A program made the translations under genes and the position numbers. Under the pieces are notes generated by a model. That model was not told the origin of the DNA. It worked only from the letters and a program-made list of their open reading frames with translations, and made no database searches. A stretch of DNA of 17,918 bases from Candidatus Woesearchaeota archaeon. Lineage in GTDB: Archaea; Nanobdellota; Nanobdellia; Woesearchaeales; WJKL01. Numbering within the stretch: the first letter of the stretch is position 1; each line of letters opens with the position of its first letter. Shown piece by piece: positions 6,645 to 14,168 of this stretch. The stretch spans positions 1-17,918 of the forward strand of contig JAHWIT010000180.1 in NCBI GenBank assembly GCA_019322455.1, given 5' to 3'.

Positions 6645-7874
6645 ATGGTAAAAAAAAACGAATTAGTGCCTGAAATTAGTATTGGATTAGTTGGCCATGT
6701 CGACCATGGTAAAACCACTTTAGTCAAGGCTCTAAGTGGCGTATGGACAGATACTCATTCTGAAGAGATTAAAAGAGGAATTACAATAAGATTAGGTTAT
6801 GCTGATGCTGTTTTCTATAAATGCGAGAAATGCAAAAAGCATTCTGTTAAAGAAAAATGTGATTGCAAAGGAAAAGGCAAACCATTAAGAAAGGTTAGTT
6901 TTGTTGATGCTCCTGGACACGAATCATTAATGGCAACAATGTTATCAGGAGCAACAATAATGGACGGTGCTTTGCTCTTAATTGCAGCTAACGAATCCTG
7001 TCCACAACCACAAACAAGAGAACACTTAATGGCTTTAGAAATCAGCGGAATAAAGAATATTGTCATTGTACAAAACAAGATTGATATCATTAGTGAAAAA
7101 GAAGCAATAAAGAATTACAAAGAAATAAAAGAATTCATTAAAGGAACTAGTTATGAAAACGCTCCAATTATACCAATCTCTGCCCAGCAGAACGTTAACA
7201 TTGATGTGTTAATTGAAGCCATTGAAAAGAATCTGAAAACGCCTAAAAGAGACCCTGATACTGATCCAATAATGTTTATTGCACGTTCCTTTGATATAAA
7301 CAGGCCAGGAAGTGATTATGAAAAACTTGTTGGCGGTGTTTTAGGAGGAGCTTTAAAGCAGGGACTCCTAAAACTCAACCAAGACATTGAAATTAAACCA
7401 GGAATTGTAATAGAAGAAAAAGGAAGAAAAGAATACAAAGAAATTATAACAAAGATAATAGGATTAAAATCAGGAAATTTAACTGTTAAAGAAGTTGGTC
7501 CTGGTGGAACAATTGGAGTCCTTACTTCCTTAGATCCTGCTATTGTTAAATCAGATTCATTAGCAGGAAACATAGTTGGCTTGCCTGGAAAACTTCCTCC
7601 TGTTTGGAACGACTTAAAGCTAGAAACTCATTTATTAGAAAGGGTTGTTGGAGTTGAAGAAGAATTAGGAGTAGAGCCAATTAAAATAAATGAGATATTA
7701 ATGCTAAATATTAATTCAGCTGCAACTGTTGGAGTTGTTGTAGAACTTAAAAAAGATTTTATAAGATGTAAATTAAAACTGCCTGTTTGTGCTAATCCTA
7801 ATTCTAATGTTACTATTTCAAGAAGAATTGGAAATAGATTCAGATTAATAGGATATAGTATTATTACTCAATAA
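6645..7874 (+). CDS. eif2g: Translation initiation factor aIF2 subunit gamma
   Basis: This GTPase subunit of archaeal aIF2 binds GTP and initiator Met-tRNA and delivers it to the small ribosomal subunit. At 409 residues it is full length. Visible motifs: G1 GHVDHGKT (17-24), switch I RGITIRLGYAD (44-54), a zinc knuckle with C60, C63, C72 and C74, G3 DAPGH (88-92), G4 NKID (144-147) and G5 SAQ (179-181). Domains II and III follow to the conserved C-terminus (VTISRRIGNRFRLIGY). The zinc knuckle and the RLGYAD motif distinguish it from SelB and EF-Tu. It lies 16 nt after rps6e without a clear Shine-Dalgarno site, so it is probably translated by coupling or weak initiation. Confidence 0.97.
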   Translation: MVKKNELVPEISIGLVGHVDHGKTTLVKALSGVWTDTHSEEIKRGITIRLGYADAVFYKCEKCKKHSVKEKCDCKGKGKPLRKVSFVDAPGHESLMATMLSGATIMDGALLLIAANESCPQPQTREHLMALEISGIKNIVIVQNKIDIISEKEAIKNYKEIKEFIKGTSYENAPIIPISAQQNVNIDVLIEAIEKNLKTPKRDPDTDPIMFIARSFDINRPGSDYEKLVGGVLGGALKQGLLKLNQDIEIKPGIVIEEKGRKEYKEIITKIIGLKSGNLTVKEVGPGGTIGVLTSLDPAIVKSDSLAGNIVGLPGKLPPVWNDLKLETHLLERVVGVEEELGVEPIKINEILMLNINSAATVGVVVELKKDFIRCKLKLPVCANPNSNVTISRRIGNRFRLIGYSIITQ

Positions 7875-7885
7875 TTTAAAGAAAC

Positions 7886-7948
7886 ATTTATATAGTTGTT
7901 TTTATAAAGCAGGTATAAAGTTATGTAAATTTACATAAAAAGAGGTGA
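7886..7948 (+). promoter_or_regulatory. Promoter, 18-bp palindrome and RBS of the membrane protein gene
   Basis: TATA-like ATTTATATAG (7886-7895) and TTTATAAA (7901-7908) predict a start between about 7917 and 7931. The perfect palindrome TTATGTAAATTTACATAA spans 7921-7938, covering that start region, where a bound dimeric regulator would block initiation. GAGGTGA (7942-7948) is a Shine-Dalgarno site 5 nt before ATG 7954. Confidence 0.6.
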
Positions 7949-7953
7949 AATAA

Positions 7954-8307
7954 ATGAATGAAGACGTAGGAAAGTATGCCTATATAGTTGGTGTAATTGC
8001 AGCAGTAATTGTCGGAGCATTGGCAAGTTACCTTGGAGCAGCACTAAGTTGGCTAACTTCTCTTGTTATATTAGCAGGATTGATTGTTGGTTTCATGAAT
8101 GTAGGAACCAAAGAAATTAAAGAATTCTTGCTAGTATCAACAGTGTTAGTAATCGTTGCTTTTGCTGGCGGCGCTGCAGGAACTTTGGGAAAAGTAGAGA
8201 TAGTAGGCCCATATTTGGCAGGAATCTTTACACAACTGCTAGCATTTGTAGTACCTGCAACAGTAGTAGTTGCTCTTAAAGAAGTATTAATGCTTGCAAA
8301 GAAATAA
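7954..8307 (+). CDS. Small four-helix membrane protein
   Basis: The 117-residue protein is almost entirely hydrophobic, with four probable transmembrane helices at about 8-26, 33-50, 57-76 and 87-109. They are rich in Gly, Ala and Val with GxxxA-type packing. Charged residues are confined to a short loop (GTKEIKEF, 51-58) and both ends. It has no cleavable signal and no recognisable catalytic motif, and the family is unknown to me. It has its own promoter with a palindromic operator-like site and a good Shine-Dalgarno site, and is followed by a T-rich terminator, so it is an independent and probably well expressed, regulated gene rather than part of the rps6e operon. Confidence 0.7.
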   Translation: MNEDVGKYAYIVGVIAAVIVGALASYLGAALSWLTSLVILAGLIVGFMNVGTKEIKEFLLVSTVLVIVAFAGGAAGTLGKVEIVGPYLAGIFTQLLAFVVPATVVVALKEVLMLAKK

Positions 8308-8308
8308 A

Positions 8309-8326
8309 TTTTTTTTCTTTTTTTTT
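8309..8326 (+). terminator. T-rich terminator after the membrane protein
   Basis: Two runs of T (8 and 9 long) separated by one C begin right after the TAA. This is the usual archaeal intrinsic terminator without need for a hairpin. Confidence 0.7.
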
Positions 8327-8385
8327 CAATTTCTAAAATTATCTTCCAATCTTATTTAAGAATCTCTTAAAGAAATGCTACTGCT

Positions 8386-8392
8386 AAAAAAA
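8386..8392 (-). terminator. T-run after the 88-aa gene
   Basis: Seven T residues on the minus strand lie 9 nt after the stop codon of the 88-aa gene, a plausible archaeal terminator. It faces the plus-strand T-tract at 8309-8326, so the gap 8308-8400 is a bidirectional termination zone. Confidence 0.45.
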
Positions 8393-8400
8393 TAAATTCT

Positions 8401-8667
8401 TTATTTTAAACTTCTAATCTTACTTTTAACAGGAGCAGGATTAATCCCCTTATTAAGATATATCAAAAGAACAACAAATCCTAATAATATTATCCATGGA
8501 AAAATATACATTTTAACCTCATTAGGAGTTTTAACAAAACTTCCTGTAACTAGATTTTGTTCTTGTATATTTAATCCATATATAATACCAAAAGCAACAA
8601 TAACTAACACAAATAACAAACTAATTATAATTCCATAATTATTCCTTTGTTTTACTTTAGTTTTCAC
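8401..8667 (-). CDS. Small two-helix membrane protein
   Basis: The 88-residue protein has a short basic N-terminus (KTKVKQRNN) and a hydrophobic helix at about 12-31. A polar extracytoplasmic loop follows (NIQEQNLVTGSFVKTPNEVKM), then a second helix at about 53-71 and a basic tail. This predicts both ends in the cytoplasm. The family is not recognised. The start is GTG 8667, with a TATA-like TATGTATAATAA (8689-8700) about 27 nt upstream, implying a leaderless mRNA. The first codons lie within a 12-bp tandem repeat (8654-8677). It is divergent from the AbrB-PhoU regulator, which might control it. Confidence 0.6.
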   Translation of the reverse strand: MKTKVKQRNNYGIIISLLFVLVIVAFGIIYGLNIQEQNLVTGSFVKTPNEVKMYIFPWIILLGFVVLLIYLNKGINPAPVKSKIRSLK

Positions 8668-8802
8668 TTTAGTTTGGAGATAACAGAATTATTATACATA
8701 TTTTTTTATCACATTATGTATATTTATATACATATGTTTATTTAGAAAAATATTTATATATATTCATATTTCTAATAGAATATAACCAAAAATAACTAGA
8801 AA
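8668..8802. promoter_or_regulatory. Divergent promoter region with inverted repeat
   Basis: The gap serves two genes. For the plus-strand regulator a TATA box lies in AATATTTATATATATTC (8749-8765), predicting a start near 8783 and a 20-nt leader with no Shine-Dalgarno site. The minus-strand TATA is at 8689-8700. Between them is an inverted repeat, TATGTATAT, then TT, then ATATACATA (8715-8734), placed like an operator for both genes. AT-rich composition makes chance palindromes likely, so this is tentative. Confidence 0.45.
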
Positions 8803-9729
8803 ATGAAAAGAAAAGTTTCATTACACGGTCCATCAACCTTAACAATATCCTTGCCTTCAAAATGGACAAAGGAAAATGATATAAAAAAAGGTGATGAACT
8901 AAATATTGAAGAAAAAAATGATGAACTAATAATCTCTTTTTCTGATAAAAGCAAAAAAAGATTAAAAGCAGATATTGACCTTAAAAATACAGAAAAAGAA
9001 ATTGCCTGGCCACTTCTTGCATTGATGCATAAAAAAGGATACGACGAAATAAAAATATCCTTTAATAATTCAGATATCCTTAATATAATTCAAAAAAAGA
9101 TTTCTTCTACACTTGTTGGATTTGAAATAATAGAACAAACAAAAGATAGCTGCACTATTAAAAGTATAACAGAAGGCTTTCAATCAGAATTAGATAATAT
9201 ACTAAGAAAAATCTTTTCAGTTACAATCTCATTGTCAAAAAACAGTTTAGAATATATAAAAACAGGTACTCTCAAAAAAATAGACGAGCTTTTATCTTTA
9301 GAAAAAACAAATAACAAACTACCAAATCTATGTGAAAGAATCCTAAACATAATTAAATTTGATTTAAATAATCGATATTTATACACTATTGTCTGGTTGC
9401 TTGAAAGTATCGCAGATGATTATAGAGATTTATGTATAGCTATCAAAACAAAAAATCAAATAACTATTAATAAAGAAACAGAACAAATATATGAAAAAGT
9501 CAATAATCTATTTGAAGATTATCATATTCTCTTCTACACATTCTCATTAAAAAACATGGCTCTATTTATTAAAAACCAAAAACAATTAACAAAAGAAATA
9601 ATGGATTCTATAAAAGGCCATAAAGATGATCAAATCCTTGCAGTATTATTAACAGTATCTAAAAGATTAGGAGATTTAATTGGTGCAACATTATCATTAA
9701 AAATAAAGTTAGATACTAATAAAGAGTAA
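8803..9729 (+). CDS. AbrB-PhoU family transcriptional regulator
   Basis: The 308-residue protein begins with a SpoVT/AbrB-type swapped-hairpin DNA-binding domain (about 1-47: KRKVSLHGPSTLTISLPSKW, then KKGDELNIEEKNDELIIS). It continues as a PhoU-like helical bundle (about 120-305) with paired helices such as ILRKIFSVTISLSKNSLEYI and WLLESIADDYRDL. This is the archaeal AbrB-PhoU architecture often annotated as a phosphate uptake regulator. No Pst transporter genes are in the window, so the target is unknown. It is transcribed from its own promoter, and its 3' end overlaps the convergent PHP gene by 14 nt. Autoregulation through the inverted repeat at 8715-8734 is possible. Confidence 0.8.
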   Translation: MKRKVSLHGPSTLTISLPSKWTKENDIKKGDELNIEEKNDELIISFSDKSKKRLKADIDLKNTEKEIAWPLLALMHKKGYDEIKISFNNSDILNIIQKKISSTLVGFEIIEQTKDSCTIKSITEGFQSELDNILRKIFSVTISLSKNSLEYIKTGTLKKIDELLSLEKTNNKLPNLCERILNIIKFDLNNRYLYTIVWLLESIADDYRDLCIAIKTKNQITINKETEQIYEKVNNLFEDYHILFYTFSLKNMALFIKNQKQLTKEIMDSIKGHKDDQILAVLLTVSKRLGDLIGATLSLKIKLDTNKE

Positions 9730-10429
9730 GATCCTCTAAGAACCTGTATCCTATCTTTCTTGAATCTCTTATTTCATTCAAAGTATGCGCATCACTATTA
9801 ACATGGATTCTCTCTGCCAAACCAACCATTTCTTTTAATTTCTCTATCATTGTTATTCCTCGGTTTAAATTAGTGCCATTTATTTCCAATATTATATTTA
9901 CACTATTAGCATATTCCACAACCCTTTTAACATCAAGATACTCAGCAAAATAATTAGCACAAACATGCCCTATTGCATCTATCTTATCCCCATGCTTGTC
10001 AATTGCCCTTAAGTAAGCCTCAGTTATCTTTCTAGGATCTCCTTTATAAACTCCTTCGTGTGCAGACAAGACCACAAATTCATAATCAAACATAAAATTA
10101 CATATCCCACCATCTGAATCCAATAAATCAATTTCAATCCCTTTTAAAACCTTAACATCATTATGAACATTTTCCCATCTATCATAAAAAGTCCTTCTTG
10201 GAGTTTTTATTCTACGTCTGTCATGTTCATGAACACGAGCCCAAGGCTCTGAATGATCAGTTATTGCAATCTTCTTAAGACCAATACTGCTCGCATATTG
10301 AACTATCTCATCAATTGTATTTATTCCATCTGAAAAATTGGAATGTATATGAAAATCTGTATCCTTATTATTAACATAAATCTTTCTTTCATTAATTTTT
10401 ATTTCCAATATTCCCACCTTTATATTCAT
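9716..10429 (-). CDS. PHP-domain metal-dependent hydrolase
   Basis: The 237-residue protein is a complete single PHP domain, the trinuclear-metal phosphoesterase fold of histidinol phosphatase and the PolX/DnaE PHP domains. Ligand motifs in order: HIHSNFSDG (H27, H29, D34), TDHS (H59), GIEID (E99), SAHEG (H124), GHVC (H155), EING (E182) and NSDAH (D213, H215). Substrate is not evident; phosphoesters or nucleotides are typical, and it need not be histidinol phosphatase since no his genes are near. The ATG overlaps the end of the upstream gene by 38 nt, so it is coupled to it. GGTGG inside the first codons suggests an alternative TTG start at 10408. It ends with TAG at the expected end of the fold. 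Confidence 0.85.
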   Translation of the reverse strand: MNIKVGILEIKINERKIYVNNKDTDFHIHSNFSDGINTIDEIVQYASSIGLKKIAITDHSEPWARVHEHDRRRIKTPRRTFYDRWENVHNDVKVLKGIEIDLLDSDGGICNFMFDYEFVVLSAHEGVYKGDPRKITEAYLRAIDKHGDKIDAIGHVCANYFAEYLDVKRVVEYANSVNIILEINGTNLNRGITMIEKLKEMVGLAERIHVNSDAHTLNEIRDSRKIGYRFLEDLTLY

Positions 10430-11612
10430 CTAAAAATGATTTAGTAAACTGCAAAGCTCCAATTAATCCAGCTTTTTCTATCTCCTCTTTTTTAGAATTA
10501 ATATTAATCTCACATTCCCCTCTTTCATTAATTGCCTGCTCTAATGAATTATATGCTTCATTAAAATGAAAATCACAATACTCCTCTTCATGCACTCTTT
10601 CCTTTAACCACTTAATCCATCTCATGTTCCTATAAAAAGACATCAAATTTCTAGTTGCACAAAATCCATTATAATCATACCCTCTTAATATACTTGGATC
10701 TATATCCCTTTCTTCTTCTAACATCTTGACTTCTCTTTCATATTTTCCATCCTCTTCAAAATTTCTTAAATTCATTATATACAACGAATCCTTTCTCCTT
10801 TTTGTTTCACTACCAAATTCAAAAATAGGAGATTCCACAACATGAATCACTTCATCATTTGTTGTTGTTTTATAATGTAACCCTTCAAAATCAAAAAAAT
10901 ACATAGAATCTTCAAAAACAGTTAAAATACAATCAAGATCAAACAAATCCCGCTCTAAACCTAGTGAAATATAATCTAATATAAAATCAACAGGATCACT
11001 ATCCTTGCTTGTTATTTTACTAGCTAAATAATGCGAGCCTTCTTTTTTATTTTTAACTAAATTAAAATAAACATCATTAAGTGCAATCTTAGTATTTCTA
11101 GGACTAAAATCTAAGCAAGGACTTTTTGAATATTTAATCAATTCATTGTGGACCAACAAAAAAGAACATTTAAGTGATTCTACAATAGAATCCCCTACAC
11201 TATTAAAATTAATATCTAAATTTTTAGAAAAAACATCAAATAATTTATTATTATATCTTAATTCCTCTGGATTATTATAATCAACCAAACTCTTTATCAA
11301 TTCTTGCAAACCTTCATTTTTTCTATATTGAGTCTCGAAAAATGCTATTCCCTTAATACATTTATTAACTAATCTATGTTTTAATGATTCAGAAAAATAA
11401 TCTTTTCTTTTTTCTAATCGTTTTATTAATTCAAACAATGTAGGCCCTTCTATTTCTTCTTCAAGAGCAAATGCATTTTCCCTTTTTTCGCCCTCTTCAA
11501 CTGTTGTATATATATCAGATGCTAATACCAAAGGTGTCCTAAATTCATTTCTAAATCCAATATTCTGTGCGCTCCATAATAGAAATTCTATATCAGATAT
11601 AGCCGAAGACAT
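10392..11612 (-). CDS. Possible kinase-like protein, downstream half of a TAG-split frame
   Basis: From ATG 11612 (TTG 11615 also possible) this gives about 406 residues, but the same frame is open back to TAG 11748-11750, adding 44 residues that look coding (NLAFYKKE, EGGFIKQFK). Tentative aminoglycoside-phosphotransferase-like features, numbering from 11615: a hinge-like ALEEEIEGPTLFELI (50-64), a catalytic-loop-like CLDFSPRNTKI (167-177, D169 and N174, with Cys where His is usual) and FFDFEG (240-245). The gap between the last two is unusually long, so the kinase reading is uncertain. Without the extension the N-lobe would be badly truncated, which suggests the natural protein starts upstream and joins the 484-aa frame. 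It overlaps the PHP gene by 38 nt. Confidence 0.5.
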   Translation of the reverse strand: MSSAISDIEFLLWSAQNIGFRNEFRTPLVLASDIYTTVEEGEKRENAFALEEEIEGPTLFELIKRLEKRKDYFSESLKHRLVNKCIKGIAFFETQYRKNEGLQELIKSLVDYNNPEELRYNNKLFDVFSKNLDINFNSVGDSIVESLKCSFLLVHNELIKYSKSPCLDFSPRNTKIALNDVYFNLVKNKKEGSHYLASKITSKDSDPVDFILDYISLGLERDLFDLDCILTVFEDSMYFFDFEGLHYKTTTNDEVIHVVESPIFEFGSETKRRKDSLYIMNLRNFEEDGKYEREVKMLEEERDIDPSILRGYDYNGFCATRNLMSFYRNMRWIKWLKERVHEEEYCDFHFNEAYNSLEQAINERGECEININSKKEEIEKAGLIGALQFTKSFLDEYKGGNIGNKN

Positions 11613-11747
11613 CAATTTAAATTGTTTAATAAATCCTCCTTCCCTGCCTTCATCCTCTTTTTTATAAAAAGCAAGATTGCCTCCTTTTTTTCTTTCTTCA
11701 GCCTTTTTTAAGATTGATGTATCCTCTTCTTCTCTTACATAAGGTAT

Positions 11748-13196
11748 CTATGTTGTAGTTAATAATAATTCAAGAGACGGAACCCAAATCTTGCCTTCTT
11801 CACTTGTTTCAGAAGCAACCTTAATATAATGATCAAGTTGCTCCCTAACTAATACAAACTCTTTTCTTGCATCAAAATTATTTCCTTCTTCAACAAGTCT
11901 TATATACCTTGTATAATGAAGCCCTGCATTATAAAGCAAATTATCTAATAATGATCCCCTATATTTTTCTGAAATATTCTTATTATATATTGCATGCTCT
12001 CTAAGCCTTGCTTCACTTTCTTCTGCTAATGCTCTTGCTTGCGACAATTCTTCAATTGATAATTGCTGGTTTTTAATCTCTGATTCCTTATCCAGCATTT
12101 TTCCAATCAATCCTAAAAATAATGTATTAGCTGCCAAAGCAATATATCCGCTAACAGGATATCCCAAGTAATGGCCAACCAAAGGTCCAACCCCTCCTAA
12201 TATTATTCCTGTCAATATCCCTCTTTTCAGCATATTCAGCTTATGTCTCCAATTTACATGATAAGAGCATCTATTTTCACCATAAATAATTCCTTTTTCA
12301 AAAATATGTTCTTCCTGCCAAAATTCTTTTGCAACAATATTCCCTATCCCAAGTTTTTCGCAGGTTATTCTATCCAAAATAAAATTATCCTCAAATTGAA
12401 ATTTAACTATTCTATTCTTTTCAGCTTCAGCTAAATCTATAGTTTCATATTCTAAATTCTTATCATATAGAAGATTAAAAGGTAAATTTAAACTTCCTTT
12501 CGGGCCTTTTAGAGTCACGCCTTTCCAAGGATTTAATTTAACAGATAAACTAAGTTTTCCATATTCATTATTTAAGATATCTGTAACTGCTCTTCTAACA
12601 CAAAATTTTTCCTTAATCTTAATATCAGTTGCATTAGCAAACTCAAAAATCTCTCTTATAATATATTCAGTAGTTTTACATAAATCTCTTCTTATTTGTT
12701 CCTTTTTACCTTCAAGATATTCTTTATCATAATAATAATTAAACTCTGCTAAATTGCCATCTTTTGTTACAACTAATTTATTAATTGTATTAACCTTTCC
12801 ATGCTCTTTCTCTATCTGATCGCATAATCTGTCTGGAGAAAATAATGTATACCTCTTTAAAAAATTATAAACAACAGCAGGAGCATATCTATGTACACTT
12901 TCCTTTGCAATCCTATCACAAAATTCATCAAAGTTCTTTACAATTCTCTTTTTTCTTGCAATTACTCTCTCATTCTCAAAAATCCTTACTAATTCACTAT
13001 AGCTTATCTGGTTGTAGGGATTCAAAAAATAGTTTTTTAATATTATATCCTCTTCCTCAATCTCAGAAGCAGGATGTCTTTCAAGAATTCTTCGTTTCTC
13101 TTCTTCACTAATAAATTTAGTAATATCCCTTTCATCCTCTGCTACCTTCTTAGCACTGCTAACCAAAAATACTACTGAACTATGCTCTTCCCCCAT
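11748..13196 (-). CDS. Membrane-hairpin protein, upstream half of a TAG-split frame
   Basis: From ATG 13196 the product has 482 residues (TTG 13202 adds two). About 320 residues of a soluble, charged domain come first. Two adjacent hydrophobic segments (about 327-346 and 350-369, with LGGVGPLVGHYLGY at the turn) form a membrane hairpin. A coiled-coil follows (ELSQARALAEESEARLREHA) and then more helices ending SLELLLTTT. I recognise no family for the N-terminal domain. The stop is TAG, and reading past it gives 451 more in-frame codons to 10392, so the original product may be about 936 residues: soluble domain, membrane hairpin, coiled coil, kinase-like domain. A TATA-like TTTTTAAA near 13220 would give a leaderless mRNA. 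Confidence 0.6.
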   Translation of the reverse strand: MGEEHSSVVFLVSSAKKVAEDERDITKFISEEEKRRILERHPASEIEEEDIILKNYFLNPYNQISYSELVRIFENERVIARKKRIVKNFDEFCDRIAKESVHRYAPAVVYNFLKRYTLFSPDRLCDQIEKEHGKVNTINKLVVTKDGNLAEFNYYYDKEYLEGKKEQIRRDLCKTTEYIIREIFEFANATDIKIKEKFCVRRAVTDILNNEYGKLSLSVKLNPWKGVTLKGPKGSLNLPFNLLYDKNLEYETIDLAEAEKNRIVKFQFEDNFILDRITCEKLGIGNIVAKEFWQEEHIFEKGIIYGENRCSYHVNWRHKLNMLKRGILTGIILGGVGPLVGHYLGYPVSGYIALAANTLFLGLIGKMLDKESEIKNQQLSIEELSQARALAEESEARLREHAIYNKNISEKYRGSLLDNLLYNAGLHYTRYIRLVEEGNNFDARKEFVLVREQLDHYIKVASETSEEGKIWVPSLELLLTTT

Positions 13197-13213
13197 AGTC
13201 AATTAGAAAATTC

Positions 13214-13226
13214 CCTGATTTAAAAA
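13214..13226 (-). promoter_or_regulatory. Possible TATA box of the TAG-split gene
   Basis: The minus strand reads AAAATTTTTAAAT, centred about 24-26 nt before ATG 13196. It would allow leaderless transcription independent of the upstream isoprenoid operon, whose last stop is only 36 nt before this ATG. Readthrough from that operon is the alternative. Confidence 0.35.
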
Positions 13227-13232
13227 TTTTTA

Positions 13233-14168
13233 TTATTTAGTAGTATATTCTAACATTACCTTGCCATCTATCTTAGTTAACTTATTATTTAATTTTAAAT
13301 AACCATTTATTTTAGCAATTTGATTAACCAAATAAAAATTTGGAAAAAATAAAGGAGTTTTAATAAAGATTAAATCACTATTGATTTCCTCAGTTTCTAC
13401 TTCTAATCTACAATTTCCCTTTTTAGCATAAATCCTGGTTTTAATAGGTATATCTATCTTTTTCTTTTTCCTAATAACCTTTTCTATATCAAAATTATCA
13501 AACTCTATCTTTTTATTTCCAGTTTTAATGATAATATTTCTCTTATCATCATTATATAATTCAGACGCAACAAAGAATAAATCTTTTTTATTAGAAAAAG
13601 ATTTTGAATAATTCATCCAAAACCACATATGACTAGGAAATATCCATCTTCCCCAATTACCATCAGAATAACCAAAAGAATCAACCTTAATCCTTTTATT
13701 TTCTTTTTTTAATTCTATTGCTCCATTAACCTTTGCAATAGGCATTTCAGCTCTCCATACAATATATTGTTTCTTTTCTAGAAAATACTTTTTTTGAACA
13801 GGTTTTGCAAGCCTTCTAAAAACTAAATCCCATTTCAATTGCTTATTCTCGCCAAAAATTTGATATTTATCTTTATTGATTACCTCTATTCTATCCCTTT
13901 TATTAAAAAATGCCTTTGCTGTTTTATCTGAAAATTTTTTATTTGAATGCTTTAGAAGATTTATTTCTCCATAATTTTTCCCTTTGTAAAAAACCCTTGC
14001 ATTAACACTTGTTCGTTCAAAATTCAATATATTTTTAGGATTAGCTTCAAAATAAGAAAAAAATCCCTGAATATCTTTGTCAATAATATTAAAATACTTC
14101 CATTCTATTAACAAAGAATCTAACAAATTACCTGTTCCCTTTAAATGCCATCTATTATCTTTTCTCAT
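13233..14168 (-). CDS. Tocopherol-cyclase/CrtC-like (AttH superfamily) protein
   Basis: The 311-residue protein looks like the two-lipocalin-domain superfamily that includes carotenoid 1,2-hydratase (CrtC), AttH and plant/cyanobacterial tocopherol cyclase. Clues: an early IEWKYFNI (about 21-28) like the EWWYF element, and the central signature GYSDGNWGRWIFPSHMWFW (166-184). That signature resembles the NWG, FP, WFW element of tocopherol cyclase. Both halves are rich in alternating beta strands with many aromatic residues, and there is no membrane helix or signal peptide. Such enzymes add water to, or cyclise, the prenyl double bond of an isoprenoid. It overlaps the upstream GGR-like gene by 14 nt, so a shared isoprenoid pathway is likely. 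The exact reaction is unknown. Confidence 0.6.
   Translation of the reverse strand: MRKDNRWHLKGTGNLLDSLLIEWKYFNIIDKDIQGFFSYFEANPKNILNFERTSVNARVFYKGKNYGEINLLKHSNKKFSDKTAKAFFNKRDRIEVINKDKYQIFGENKQLKWDLVFRRLAKPVQKKYFLEKKQYIVWRAEMPIAKVNGAIELKKENKRIKVDSFGYSDGNWGRWIFPSHMWFWMNYSKSFSNKKDLFFVASELYNDDKRNIIIKTGNKKIEFDNFDIEKVIRKKKKIDIPIKTRIYAKKGNCRLEVETEEINSDLIFIKTPLFFPNFYLVNQIAKINGYLKLNNKLTKIDGKVMLEYTTK

Noticed and set aside
9716..13196. Genome-wide reassignment of TAG to an amino acid (for example pyrrolysine)
   Set aside because: The PHP gene ends in TAG exactly where its fold should end, and most other genes use TAA or TGA, so TAG works as a stop here. Only local readthrough or mutation remains for the TAG at 11748.
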